64,000 bases of DNA from Isoetes taiwanensis (Eukaryota > Streptophyta > Lycopodiopsida > Isoetales > Isoetaceae). Made by a program: the position numbers and the translations under genes. Position 1 is the stretch's first letter. Every line of letters begins with the position of its first letter. Location: contig JAJEKV010000011.1 of NCBI GenBank assembly GCA_021234155.1, positions 19,978,677-20,042,676 on the forward strand, in the 5' to 3' direction. The notes under the pieces are model-generated. The model was given only the letters and a program-made list of their open reading frames with translations, was not told where the DNA came from and did not search any database. Positions 21,888-33,419 of the stretch are shown here, piece by piece.

Positions 21888-23081
21888 AGGCACATGTATT
21901 GTGTAGTCAGTTGCATATAGCATTTACTTAGTGTGTAGATACAAGTCATACGACCCTTTTTAGTATCAAGCATATAGCATTTAGTATGTAGACATTTCCC
22001 TTTTTAAGTTTTTAGTAATAAGCCTGTGTTTTTATTTCTGTGACTTTTTATGATATATTCTCTATGCTGTCATATTTAATCTGGTGTTTAAAACATGTTT
22101 AGAGCCAATGATAACATTGTTTGCAGACCCAAAAGCATATTTTTTGCCGCAGAAATCTGCTGTTATTGTGTATAGATATCTGCATATTCTTTGCCTCAGA
22201 AATCTACTGTTATTGTGTATAGAAATCTGTATAGAATGTGTATTATTTTCGCTTTAGAAATCTGCATATTATTGTGTATAGAATGTTCTGATTTTGCATT
22301 TTTTCACCAACCAGATTTGTAGTCATGAAGAAAGAGACAAGAAAGAGGAAAACCACGGGCCTTCTTGGTCCTAATATCTTAGATATGTTCAAGAAGATGA
22401 AGGAAAAAGATGGTGAAGGAAATTCTAAACCCGATGAAGATGCAAGTGAGGATGAAGATAATGGCAATGAAAAACTAGTGTTCCAGTACAAATGGTTGAA
22501 GACGTGGTTATGGATGCGTTATGATAAGGAGAAGGATGCAATATTTTGCAAAACATGTGAAGCTTTTGCCATTTCAGGTACTTTTAGCTAAAGTTCTTTT
22601 ATCATTATGATGTTCTTAGTTCTCTTGTCGTATGTATATGCATATATTACTAGTTACTAGATTGATAATCGATCTGTTACTTGCAGCAAGTGGGCCTTTT
22701 ACGCGTGGAGGAAGTAGAAATTTTAAGACATCAAGTTTTTATGATCATGCAGCCTCAAAAACTCATGTTGCAGTAGAGGAAAAGAAAGCAAATGCCGAGA
22801 AAGAAAAAATGCCAATCATAGAAGCAGTGCAAAAAATGCAATCTAGTGTAGAAGGAAGGAAGGAAGGAAGGTACTTTTATCGTCCACGGAGAACAATCGG
22901 TCTATGGGACCCAATACAAAAAAACGCGCAGCAAAGCGGATTCTTGCCCCGGATTAAAAACCCCGCCCGGCGGGTTTTCGAGAGGAAAACCGTGGCGCAA
23001 TCACCTCTTGACAAACCGTGCTAATCATATAAAATGCGAGAAACATCCCAATATATACTGTCATGCACCACCCCGTAGTGC

Positions 23082-26000
23082 CTAGTCACGGACCCAGCGG
23101 GGCAAATGTGACCTCGCAGGTCCAGTACCTCCTGGATGTATGACCCCAGGGCCCGTACTGACGGTGTGTTCATCAGCAAATGCAAGGGCACGTCCGTCCG
23201 ATATCCGCCCGGTCCGACCGAACACCGGGCAACTCGAAAGTGTGAGACTCATCCTCAATGGCACCCGCTTGACAAAGATCGACAGAGCACCGGCTCCCCG
23301 GGGGGCTCCCCCAATCCACCTGCCCGCCTCGGGATCGCGAAGATGGTGGGCACCTCGCGAATGGAGGCAATGAGTCTCCGGCTTTTCGGTGGCACCGGGA
23401 ACGCAGTAGATGTGGGCCCCGCTAACACGGGGTTGATGTGCTCCTTGTAATGGGCCATTTTGACCTGCTCTAGAGCGGGGGGTCCCGAGCTTGCCAAGGA
23501 AACAAGCATCTAGGTACTCCCTTGCCGCCACGATCGGGTCGCTTGTTTCAACAGACGCATGGTCACGGTTCTCGCCCGCTCCATCGGCGAACCACCGATC
23601 TCTCTTACCCTCCAACAAAGTTCCTAAGCCGGCTGACTCATGGCCACAAGTGTAAGCCAAAAGCGGGAGCCGAAAGCATCACCCATAGTAACCACTTTCT
23701 GGGCCAGACGATGTGTCTATCATACGCCACCGAGCGCAAGAATCCGATTTCTCCAGAGGCATCCGATAGGGGATCAAGGTTTCACCCTGCGCCTCGCCAA
23801 AAATGCCTTCGCGGTTGCTCAGTTCCAAGTCATTCCAGTGTCGCCAAAGAGACGACCGGGCCCCAAACCTCGACTTGCGCATTTAAGGACGTGCCTCGAC
23901 TAGTGCCCTAATCGGATGTGACCGATGGCCCCAATCATATAGCTCTGCCCGGTGATTTGTTCTCGCATGGCATAAAGCTTTCCCGGGCTGCCACCCGCAT
24001 AGCGATAGACGCCCCAAATAGAGGCGGAGGGGAACTCCACCCCCAGGTACTTTGTAGGTGGGCTTGACGCCCGCCAGCCGCCCCCCGATATGTGAGTGCA
24101 GGAGGCATGGGCTGACGCGGAAGAGGATATGAGAACCACCCTCGTCTTGGCCGATTGACGCGCATGTCTCAGAGACAACAAAAATGTGTCTAGGCATCCG
24201 GGTGAGACCTATAGGGGTGTGGGCCAGGCCAACATCGCCCCGCGATAGATGAGCCGGGCGGATGACCCGGGCGCAAAGTCGTATGCCATCCCCCATGCTC
24301 GCAGAAGCCGGGCTCTAACCGACAATGTAGAGGCCAAAAAGTGTTGGCGAGGGGGGCAACCCCGCCGACCCCGATACTATCGGTGAATGCTTGGCCCGCC
24401 GGGCCGCATCCCCGCCAAAACAACTCTCATACAACTTTGTATATGGCATTCTCGCACGGGCAGCGGAGCCCCAGTTGACGCAGCCCAGCCTACGCCTTTT
24501 TCCGGGATCAGTATCAAAAGCCTTTGGCGGGGTCCACAAAGAAATACAAGTCCAGCCGATGATTCCGCCTACATTTTCAATCGCCCGCAGCCGTAAAAGA
24601 TATGGTCAATCGCTGAGTGGGCGGGGTTGAAAGCCTGCCTGCGGTGAGGGCTCGCACATCCGCCGCCTCCGCCGGTCAATCAGCCGCCGAGAATGCCGAC
24701 CAACAGTTTGGCAAATACCGAATCAACCATGATCGCCCGTAATTGGCCTGACAAAGGTGGGTCGCCCGGCCTTTGTGAATGGGAACAACCCCTCGCTAGG
24801 TCCATTGTCGGGGAAACCTCCCCGCAATGCTCGCTGAACAGGGGTAGTGAGGACTCGCAAGACAAGCGGCCGCCCCTCGCCCACTTGAGTAACTCGCCTG
24901 CAGATACCATCGAGGTCACCGCCTTCCCATTAGCTAGTCGGTGTGCCCCTCCTCAACATCCTCGCCCACGGTAGAACCAATGGGGCCATCCCGTGGGTAT
25001 GGGCGCACGCTGCCCCTCGGGCGGGTCATAGAGCCGCCGCAAGTATCGCTCCCACCGCCCGGGTGTGATGTCCCCCGAGGGCGGCCGGCCTTCGGGCACT
25101 CTCGCCAAAAGGTTCGAGGATGAGTGTCCAAAGAGTCAACATCTCCCCGATGCTTAGGCAAGGTACCGCTTTGTGTCCTTCAAATGGGCGCCGGGTATCG
25201 CGGTGGTGGCCCCGCAAGCCGGTACCGATCCGTAATGTGACGGAGCTGCCGCTATGCTTTACAACCGCATCAAACCATCAGTTACGCTGAATGTTGTCGA
25301 CTTCGAGCGGCGACGCTGGAGGGGGGGTTCCGCCAAAGCACTGGCCCGCCGCGATCCCGTAATAGCCGGGTCACCGGTCTGTCACGCCAGTGTGGAGGTC
25401 TTAAATTACCGGAGGGCGCCCATGAGCATCTCGGCGAGTCCTCCGCCGCTCATAATCGAAGTCTCAACCGGGACGGTATTGTGGGTGGTATAGTGGGGGT
25501 TCTCGCGCTCGCCAAACAGGTCCAAATAAAGTGGGAGGTGATCCGAGTCGACCTCCTCATCCCGACCGCTCGCGCCCACCCGAAACGATCGATGAGATGC
25601 ATATCTTATGCGAAACTACAAGCACATAGTCCACCACACTAGACCCTCCCCCGATTGTCCTTGCCTCGCATGTGCACTTATGGTGAATCGGGCCACCGTG
25701 GAAAGGCCATTGCAAATTATCAAGTCAAAATGCCACATAGCAGAGCAACCGTCGCCAAAGCGAAAGTGACTGGTCATTATCCCGACCTACAGGCGGGCTG
25801 CTATCAAGGGCGAAGCCGCAGACATCGCCGGCCGAGGGGTCAAGTTGCATGGGCTGCTCTACCCCCGCCCTGCATTGAAATCTCCGTGAAGGACGAATTC
25901 TACCCAATCTGCCGATGTCGGCCAGATGTCATCATATAGATCGACATACGGGTCCATCCTATCCGCATCGGGTGGCTGCGATAGAAGGTGCCGCCTCAGT

Positions 26001-26400
26001 GTGAGGGAAATAACAAAGCGCCGTAAAAAGAGGGTTGCCACCGGTATTATGCACACCGAACCCGGAAGTACCGCTAGGTTCCGGCAGTTTTCTGGAGGGT
26101 AACCGGATGTGCCAAGGTTGTCCGGTAGTAGCAAGCCACTCCCCATGACCCCGGTCCCGTCCCCGCATGTATTGAAGATCGAGAAATGTTGGTAACCTGC
26201 AAATCAGGTAGCCCTCAGGCTCAAAGATGCTCCCATGTCTCCATGAGGAAGATGAGATCCATACCCCACCGCCACTGAGTTCGGGATCGCCCCCTTCTCG
26301 CCAAGGGAAGCCTCGACAATTCCATGAGACCACCCGAGGCACAATTCCTATTTGTCGGCCAGGATGGTATCGCAACCCGGAAGCGGGGAGGGACGGGAAG
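23082..26400 (-). pseudogene. LINE ORF2: endonuclease and reverse transcriptase
   Basis: From high to low coordinates, the apurinic-endonuclease domain begins VVSWNCRGFPW near 26.3 kb. It continues with DLIFLMETWEH, GDFNA near 25.87 kb and a SSVVDYVLVVS motif near 25.63 kb. Reverse-transcriptase remnants follow: GDPPLSGQLRAIMVDSVFAKLL near 24.75 kb, a KAFDT motif near 24.5 kb and SPTLFGLYIVG near 24.33 kb, then TKYLGVEF near 24.05 kb. The catalytic YxDD is not recognisable. Many frame changes are needed, so the copy is dead. Domain order and motifs fit a non-LTR retrotransposon; the clade cannot be fixed by eye. Confidence 0.8.
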
Positions 26401-26845
26401 CGAGGTGAGTGAGAAGTAGATGGAGCGGAGGCAAAGATGTGGTCGAGAGGGCGTGGGCCGCCGAGGGAGCGTGTGAGCAGGGAGCAGGAGAAGGGGGGCC
26501 GTGGTAGTAGAAGCGTAAGCAAGTGGCCGCGTCCGGTGGGTTGGGGCTGCTGGTTCCGCAAAGAGGCAGGCTGTCTGGAAAAAATGCATCCCCTCCTCGA
26601 ACCAACCTCCGCTGCACCCCCTCGCTGGCTTAATGCCTCCTGACCCCGACAAGCTCTCGCCCCTCGTGGCTCTCCCGCTGCACGGGTGTGAGGTCCCTGG
26701 CCCACGTCTGAGGGATGTCCCCTTCAACATCCGCCCTCGGGCGCAATATGGCATCACGCACTGCATCCGCAACCGAATATGACAACGCGTCAATGCCCGG
26801 CCGAGCTCCCATGCCGCTACTCGAAAATGTGAACTGCCCCGAATG

Positions 26846-27685
26846 TCATCCAATCGGAGAATGTGTGTTCGGATGTGGTGGGCGCAGACTCTCCCCTGCC
26901 GCTCGCATGCCTCGAACTACCGACAGGGCCTCTCCGGCAAGGCCCCGGAGTTCCGCTGCCCCGCGGGTCCAAGGTGGGCGGCAAGGCCGGGTCCCCGTGA
27001 CCGGGGTGGTGGTGGTGGCCGGGATGGCGGGGAGTGACCGAGTGTGGCCGATGGCGGAGTGGCCGGAGAGCCGGGCAGCAAAGGGCGGGCGCGGGCCGCC
27101 GGGTGTGGGAGGCCGTGGCGATAGCGGCCGGAAGCCAGTCGTCAGGATCCGTGGGAGGACAGTTTTGCAGCCCGCCGCCGGAGCTATCTCCGTGCCAGAC
27201 TGCACCTGGACTATGAATCCCTGAGACTCCCCCGTTTCGTTGCGTGGGCGGTTGCCGCAACCCACGGGCTCAGGCTCACGAGTAGCGAGGTGCTGAGCCC
27301 GAACCCACCTTCTGGTCGGTAGGGCTTCTTCATTCGATCTTACTAGAATCCCCGGGCGTATGCAGGCATGCGCAGAGGCGACTTGCTCCCGTGCCATGGT
27401 GGTGGCTGCCTCTACCTCTTGCGAAGTCGAGGGCGAGCGTGACCATGGTCTCACCGCATTAGCGGCGCTCCCTCTCGTCGCATGGTGTCGGTGATGAACC
27501 GCGAGTGATGCAGGTGGGCCCATGTCCGGCGACCTCCGCACGGCCTCTTTGCCTTTCGAGTGTGCAAGGCCAAGGCCATCTTCCCACATCACGTCGAGGT
27601 CTCCAAGCACGTGATCACGGTTCTTCTGCGACCCCGTTTGCCTTTTTGAGCACATGGGATGCGGGGACTCCATCTCCACTGCCAT
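26846..27685 (-). pseudogene. LINE ORF1-like region
   Basis: An open minus-strand frame of about 280 codons lies upstream of the endonuclease in element order, where LINE ORF1 is expected. It is rich in Pro, Arg and Ala and shows no CCHC knuckle or RRM that I can see. The open frame may partly reflect high GC content. The assignment rests on position. Confidence 0.4.
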
Positions 27686-30583
27686 GCGGCCGAGGCGAGA
27701 CCTTTGTTAGCCTCAATCGAGCCTTTGTTAGCCTCCATTCCCGCTTTGACGTGGCTCCACCTCTCTGCCGAAGGCGTGCGTTCCCTATGTGGTTACGAGC
27801 AATTAATCCCTTCCGCCGGGCTGGCCTCGGCCGAGGGGCCTTAGCCTTAGCCCGAGCCTCCTTCTTCCGGAGGATGACTCTCCCCTCGCCCATGATGGCT
27901 GATCGAGACCCGTTTGTCTTGTGGGCCCTCGCCTTTGGGTTTCCTGTGCCGCTCATCTTCGCGGGCATGACTCCCAAAGTTTGAGGGGTCTCAGCCATGA
28001 AAAGGGTGCCTAGAATTGAATTTGGGGACTCAAGAACGCGGGCAGAGCACCTTTTTGGGTTAGTCAACGGAAACCCTAAGTGGTGGGGGGGGTGTCGGTG
28101 TGTTTCTAGCGAGCCCAACGAACACCGGGGTAGGGGTGCCCACCACCTTTGACTTTGACTTTGACCTACTGCCACTGCTTCTCATAGGTCTTTCCAAAGC
28201 TTTGTATAACACGACACCATTTAACATGCCACTGCTCTAATCTACTGCCACTGCTTCTCATAGATTAGAATAGAACTTCACTCACAATTATTGCAGGCCA
28301 ACTACAGCAGGTGTGGGGGTTTTGAGGGCTCCAAAGTCTGAGGGGTCTCTGTAGAAGGAGCTGTGCTAAATATGTTTAGAGGGCTTATACAGTGGCTGTA
28401 AGGAGCTGGTCATTTAATGATTATGAACATGTAGTAGACTTGATGGATTTGGTAGGCTGCACTGCAATAACTAAACAGCTATATTGGAATGACCATGCAT
28501 GCCAAGGTTTTATTGCTTTATTGGGGACATCTTGCACTTATCTATAATTGAGGAAATGAAACGTAGCCCTTTTTTTTGGTGTGCAAGTTGATGAGTCAAC
28601 GGATGTGGCAACTCAACAACATCTTGTGTTATGTGTCACTTATTTGGAGCATGGTGGCCAGCCTAAGAATAAATTTTTAACAATTTTACATTATATGACT
28701 TCTTAGTAAGCCATCTTAAAGAAGCTGGTCTTGATATGAGTAAGTTAATGGGATTTGGGTCTGATGGAGCATCTACAATGATAGGAAAGAAGAAAGGTGT
28801 CGCTGCTAGATTGAAGGCTTCACATCCCTATATGACTAGTATTCACTGCATTGCTCATCGTACAAATTTTGCCGCGCAAGATGCAGCAAAGGGATCGGAT
28901 ATGAAATGGATAGAAGATATTGAAAATATGGTCAATTCTATTGCTGCTCATTTCTCTCGCAGCAGCTTAAGATTAGAAAAGTTGCATGAATTATTGAATG
29001 AATATACATGTGCAGCTTGGAGATTGGAAGGGATTCAAGAAACACGTTGGTTGAGTAGACATAGTGCCATTGCTAAGCTATGTGAGGATTTGCCCGCTGT
29101 GCTAGAATATTCAAGGATGGAAAATCATGATATTTTTGAAAAGCTTGCTGATTTTAAGATGATCTACCTGTTGCACTTTTTGGCAGACATTCTTGGAGGT
29201 CTCACAATATTAAGTAAATTGTTTCAAGCTCGTAGTGTTGATATAACTATTATAGCAGAGCATGTTACAACTGTTATCAAAGGTATTCAAACTTATTATA
29301 TTGATGATCCTGAGGCAGATTTGAATGCAAGTCAACATGATTCAAAGGGTTATCCCATAGTTCCTGATTATGGTCCTCCAGGTGGCTGGCTAGCAGCCTT
29401 AAGAACTTCCATACGTGGGGATGAGTATAGGACCTTCAAACTATCAAGGCAAATTGATGGGACAGATTTGGAAATTGCATTAACACATCAAAAGGCATAT
29501 GCAAAGGCTGTTTGTGACTGTTTGCAAGTCAGATTTGAAGACACATCAATAATGAAGAATTTTAATATTCTATCTCCTTTACTTATATCAAGGGCTAGGA
29601 GACCAAGAAAGTTTGGTGAGGATGGTTTAGAAGAATTAATTACCTTTTATGGAACACCAAAGAAAGTCAAGGGATCTGAGGAGAAGGCATTGCCTTTAAT
29701 TGATGCATAAGTATTGAGGGCTGAATATGCAGATTACAAAATCCATGCTTTAGCTAATTGGCAGCATAAGAGCATGGAAGATGTTTGTGCTATGATCGCT
29801 TCAAACCAAACAAATGAGGTACGTTTCAAAAATATTTTAACGTTGCTTCAAATTTCTTTAGTTCAATGTGCTAGCAATGCAATCTGTGAAAGCATATTCA
29901 GCCATAGAACTAACATCAAAACAAGAGGACGTCCATTGATGGGAGCAGAGAGTTTAAATGCAAGTCTTTCCGTTGTTGTAAATGGACCTGGTAAAGCAAG
30001 AGACTTTGACTTCACAAAGAGTATAGAATTGTGGAGGAAGAAGGCTGATAATCGAGGTCGCCTTTATCTATCTTGGGTGAACCAAGCCGCTATTTAGTTT
30101 AATAGGCTGCTGATAGTAATGTAACAGCCTAAAATTTTGATATAGAGTGGGTTATCTATGTACTACCCACAAAAATGGCTTTGTGGGTTATCACAATTTT
30201 GTACTTGGTTATGTATCTTTTTATAACAGATTTGTTTTGTTTCAATTAGTGGTCTAAAAAGATGTATTTTGACAATATCACAATGTTCAGATTATATTCT
30301 AAGTCTGATTGAATCAGCAAATTTCCGAGGATTTTCAATAGTAGTAGGATTTGCCGAAAGAAAATAAAAAAATCCGATAATCATATATTGAGAAAGGCAT
30401 TTTTGCTGGGGAAGTAATTTTCCAATTTCGAACCCTGGCCTTCAGGCCATTGTACTCTTGATTCCTATTCATATATCAGATTCTTTGCCGATCTTGGCAT
30501 ATTTCTTCCGTATTTCTTGCATATTTTCTGTGTATTTTCCTTGTTCTCGCGTAGATTCATGACAGGTAGACGACCCAAATGTA

Positions 30584-31650
30584 ATGCCATATGATCTCAC
30601 CTTAGATGATGAAGGGCCTATTCTTATAGCAATCATTGACCCTGCATGCACTGAAGAGGAAATGGACGAGGGTGCCGGGTGGTTCATTGGCCTTGCCAAG
30701 ACAAATGGCAAGCTCGACTTAATTCTTTTCTCGAGGAAAAAGGAAGCATATAAGATGACCAAACAAGGGATCCTAATCTCTTGTGAGGAAGAGGACGACA
30801 CCAACTGCAAATTGCTCTTGGAGATGACACTAAGCAGAAGAAAGATTTGATCAGACTTACTCACTGTAGAGCTACTGCAAACAAAGATACTTTCATGAAG
30901 ACCGATGTGAATGGTGAGACATGTTTTAAGTATGGCTGGCCCACTAATGTAGCAGTTACACAAATATCTATTTGCCACGGGGTTACGGCTGTGCATAGAG
31001 GCATGTTCAATAAACTGACACCAAGTCACTACTTGCAGCAAGCTAGAGAATTAGCTGACTTAAAAGCTTCTAGGAGGGTCCTGAATCTAGGGAAGGATGT
31101 TTAACCTGTGGTTGTCGAAGGCATAGAGGCTTCCGGGTTTGAGAATGAACAGGACAGGGTGGCGCAACTAGAGGCCATGAACAAGCTGAATAAGTACTCT
31201 GGCCATTAACTTTTCAGCTCTATGTGAAGCGCCTCATCCGTTCACCAAGCTCCATTTATGTTAGCAGAAGATATGATCCAGCACATGCCATGGAGATTGT
31301 TCAGAGCATGATTAGTAATCCAGGTCAAATGCCTATGCCAAAAGATGTGATATCTTGGGATTCGATCACGAACAAGCCTGCTGTGTGGTCGAACGTCGAG
31401 GAGTTATTAGATAGATAGATAGATAGATAGATAGTAGTTATTAGGAAATGATGATATTAAATTCGTCATCATCGATGGGCATCATTCAGTTCAGGCACAA
31501 AAGGCCCTGAATAAACAGGCCAAATAATGTTCTACAATGACTATACGTATAGGAGGTGTCGACTCCTGGATGCCAATACTTCACGCAGATATGGCTGAGA
31601 TTTGTGCAACTTTAAACGAAATCGGAAAGACGTTTCTATACAAAAGATAA
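30584..31650 (+). pseudogene. Family X, gene 1 (ParB-like domain), copy B
   Basis: This is nearly identical to copy A at 19832-20890, including the stops. It differs by a few substitutions (for example ACTEEEMDEG for ACTEAEMDEG) and by a longer GATA run in the middle. The ParB-like loop FVIIDGHHS lies at 31462-31488. The reading ends FLYKR at 31650, followed by ATAATT in place of a GT donor, so this copy has lost the donor seen in copy C. Confidence 0.6.
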
Positions 31651-31689
31651 TTAACTATAGTAAAATGTTAAAATGTTATCATTTTAATA

Positions 31690-32338
31690 TTCAGCCGTGT
31701 TTTTAAATCATTTTAATTCACGCCATGCGTGCTTTTGAATCAATCTAATTTATGCCAGGCGTGCTTTGAAGCATGCCTGGTGTGAATTAAATTGATTTAA
31801 ATGCACATCTGTCATGAATTGCGTTAATAGCTTAATTCAATTTAATTCATGCCAGGCGTGCTTTCTACACAGCATAAAACATGTCTGGCGTGAATTGCTT
31901 TGATTTAAAAGCATGCCTGGCGTGAATTGTGTTAATAGCTGGGTAAAAGCATGTTAGGGTGTCCCTTAAAAAGTATTATTTAGTGACCAAAAAAGTACCT
32001 AAAAAGGTAGCCAGGACTGGGTACTGGGTACCTATGTAATATCTCAATATAAGGTATGTTTTAGAACTTTTTATACATATATTGGTCTCCGATAGCATTA
32101 TCTTTATCTTATCTTTGAATATTAACACGTCCTTGACTTTTATTTTGGAATTTTGTATTAGTTTTAATGAAAAGAAAAATGAGAAAGTACCCAGTTCTGA
32201 AGTACCTAGTGTATGTACTTTTGCAGGTTCCAAAAGTGGTACACCCTAACATGCTTTTACCCAGCTTAATTCATTTCATGCCAGGCGTGCTTTTGTGTTG
32301 ATCAATTCAATTCATGCCAGACGTGCTTCTGATCTAAG
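31690..32338. repeat. Palindrome array of family X, copy B, split by MITE
   Basis: This is the same array as copy A, with variants of CATGCCAGGCGTGC on alternating strands (near 31715, 31753, 31771, 31848, 31881, 31912, 32278, 32315). The MITE at 31941-32262 separates the last two motifs from the rest. Confidence 0.85.
31941..32262. mobile_element. MITE with 22-bp perfect terminal inverted repeats
   Basis: The left end GGGTAAAAGCATGTTAGGGT and its exact complement at the right end define a 322-bp non-coding element. AGCT flanks both sides (31937-31940, 32263-32266) and occurs once at the empty site in unit 1 (near 21172), so the target duplication is 4 bp. AGCT is itself a palindrome, so the exact terminus could be shifted by a base or two. 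No coding capacity; the autonomous partner is unknown. Confidence 0.9.
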
Positions 32339-32373
32339 ATACTGATCCAATTTTTATACTATTGTAGTCCATA

Positions 32374-33419
32374 CGTGGAGCAACTGCACCATGCCCGTCA
32401 ACAGTGGGTGGAATATGGCTGCCCATTACCCACCAGACAGGGCGGGTCAAAGTCTGAGGCATTCAAGCTGCTGGAGCGGACTCTGTCGCAAACAATTATA
32501 CAGGAGAAGAAGAAGACTGCAAGAAAATCGAAGAAAAAAGGTGGTGATGACAATGCAGATCTTTCTGATAGCACATCTAGCAGGTCAGGTCAAACAGACT
32601 AGTATAAGATTGTCTTTTGTAAAGAGGCAATATAGCTCAAATGGAATGAATTCTGGGACTCTTATGCACAAAAGAAGTTGCCAGATACTATGGGTAGGGT
32701 GCCTTCTGTTGATGTCAGCATCTTTGAATTGAATGTCACAGAGATGAGAAAGGCTCAGGAGCTAGATGACACTAAGACCATTTGCGTTTTAGACCAGTGC
32801 CTGAAGAAGGAAGTCTTATACAAGAAGAGTGCTTTCATTAAGAATAGGATGTCCTTCGTTAAGTGCTGCAGCCATGTGTAGGATGTACGTTATGAAGTCA
32901 GCTGTAGGAACCGAATTACAAAGGCTATCGCGGGATGTTGCATTATCTGAAATTGGATTGCTGGATAAATACAAGGTCAGTAATGATGACATCAAGAAGT
33001 TTGTATTTTGGTCAAAGGACTTCCTAAAGAATTGGAAGGCTAAAAATGCAAAACATAAAGAGACTCTGCACCCTAAGGTACTGGCCGAGTTGAGAAGAAA
33101 AGTGGCCCTTATGAAGAAGATTACTGGAGATGAAGACACTGTCCAGTATTTAGTCTCCATTGGGTACAAAGGTCTCTTGCCATAATTAACTACTTGCCTT
33201 AGAAACATATCACTCTTTGTGTTGGACAGTAGGGGTGGGAGAGGAGATATGGGGATGAACCAGAAGGACTACATCATCTTCTTTACCAGATGTATAGGAT
33301 TGACAACTGAGAGGTCCTTCACTATTGTCATCATTTGTCCTTCAGATGACCCACATCTGCATGCACTATCCGCTGCTCATGATCTAAGTGCCTCAAAGTT
33401 ATTAGGGAAGGATGCCTAA
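32374..33419 (+). pseudogene. Family X, gene part 2, copy B, longer
   Basis: This repeats the lysine-rich region of copy A and continues past the duplication breakpoint: KFVFWSKDFLKNWKAKN, VLAELRRKVALMKKITGDE, then GGRGDMGMNQKDYIIFFTR, ERSFTIVIICPSDDPHLHAL and ASKLLGKDA. Homology with copy C extends to about 33.48 kb and is then lost. Stops occur near 32602 and 32881. I do not recognise the fold. A nucleic-acid methyltransferase was considered, but no (D/N)PP(Y/W/F) motif is present. Confidence 0.5.

Larger units (their letters stand above)
22857..28349 (-). mobile_element. GC-rich LINE inserted in hAT copy 2
   Basis: The 5493-bp insertion is absent at the same site in unit 1. It is flanked by the 10-bp target duplication TGTAGAAGGA (22847-22856 and 28350-28359). 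It lies in minus orientation: its 3' end at the left carries a (CTTC)n tail on the minus strand instead of poly(A), and its 5' end is at the right. By eye it is much richer in G and C than its surroundings. Endonuclease and reverse-transcriptase remnants are recognisable but broken. A block of about 20 bp (CTACTGCCACTGCTTCTCAT) is repeated near 28168 and 28242 in the 5' region. Confidence 0.9.
22325..30099 (+). pseudogene. hAT transposase, second copy, split by LINE
   Basis: The sequence is nearly identical to the transposase at 17044-19353: TTF zinc finger before the LINE, then GSDGAS, HCIAHRTNF and SNAICESIFSH after it. In addition to the shared T-run frameshift and shared TAA, this copy has a short deletion near 28687 and small indels near 28380, 28515 and 30065 that shift the frame. 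It cannot encode an active transposase. Confidence 0.88.
21888..30437 (+). mobile_element. hAT transposon, second copy, 5'-truncated and interrupted
   Basis: The copy lacks the left terminus because the duplication breakpoint is inside the element. The right terminus CCAATTTCGAACCCTG ends at 30437 and is followed by GCCTTCAG as in the first copy. The transposase exon with the TTF finger (22325-22587, then 22687 onward) is cut by a LINE. The catalytic and dimerisation parts follow at 28360-30099. The TAA separating the dimerisation domain (29708-29710) is shared with copy 1. Confidence 0.9.
21888..32999. repeat. Tandem segmental duplication, unit 2
   Basis: This second copy of 16664-21887 is expanded by a LINE (22857-28349) and a MITE (31941-32262). 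It differs by a local insertion of about 50 bp near 22176-22230, an approximately 20-bp deletion near 28687 and a longer GATA microsatellite at 31407. After 32999 the family X reading continues into sequence missing from unit 1, so unit 2 preserves the original right-hand context. Confidence 0.93.

Noticed and set aside
23082-27984. Many long ORFs on both strands of the LINE
   Set aside because: High GC content leaves long chance frames; only the minus-strand endonuclease, reverse-transcriptase and ORF1-position frames are supported.
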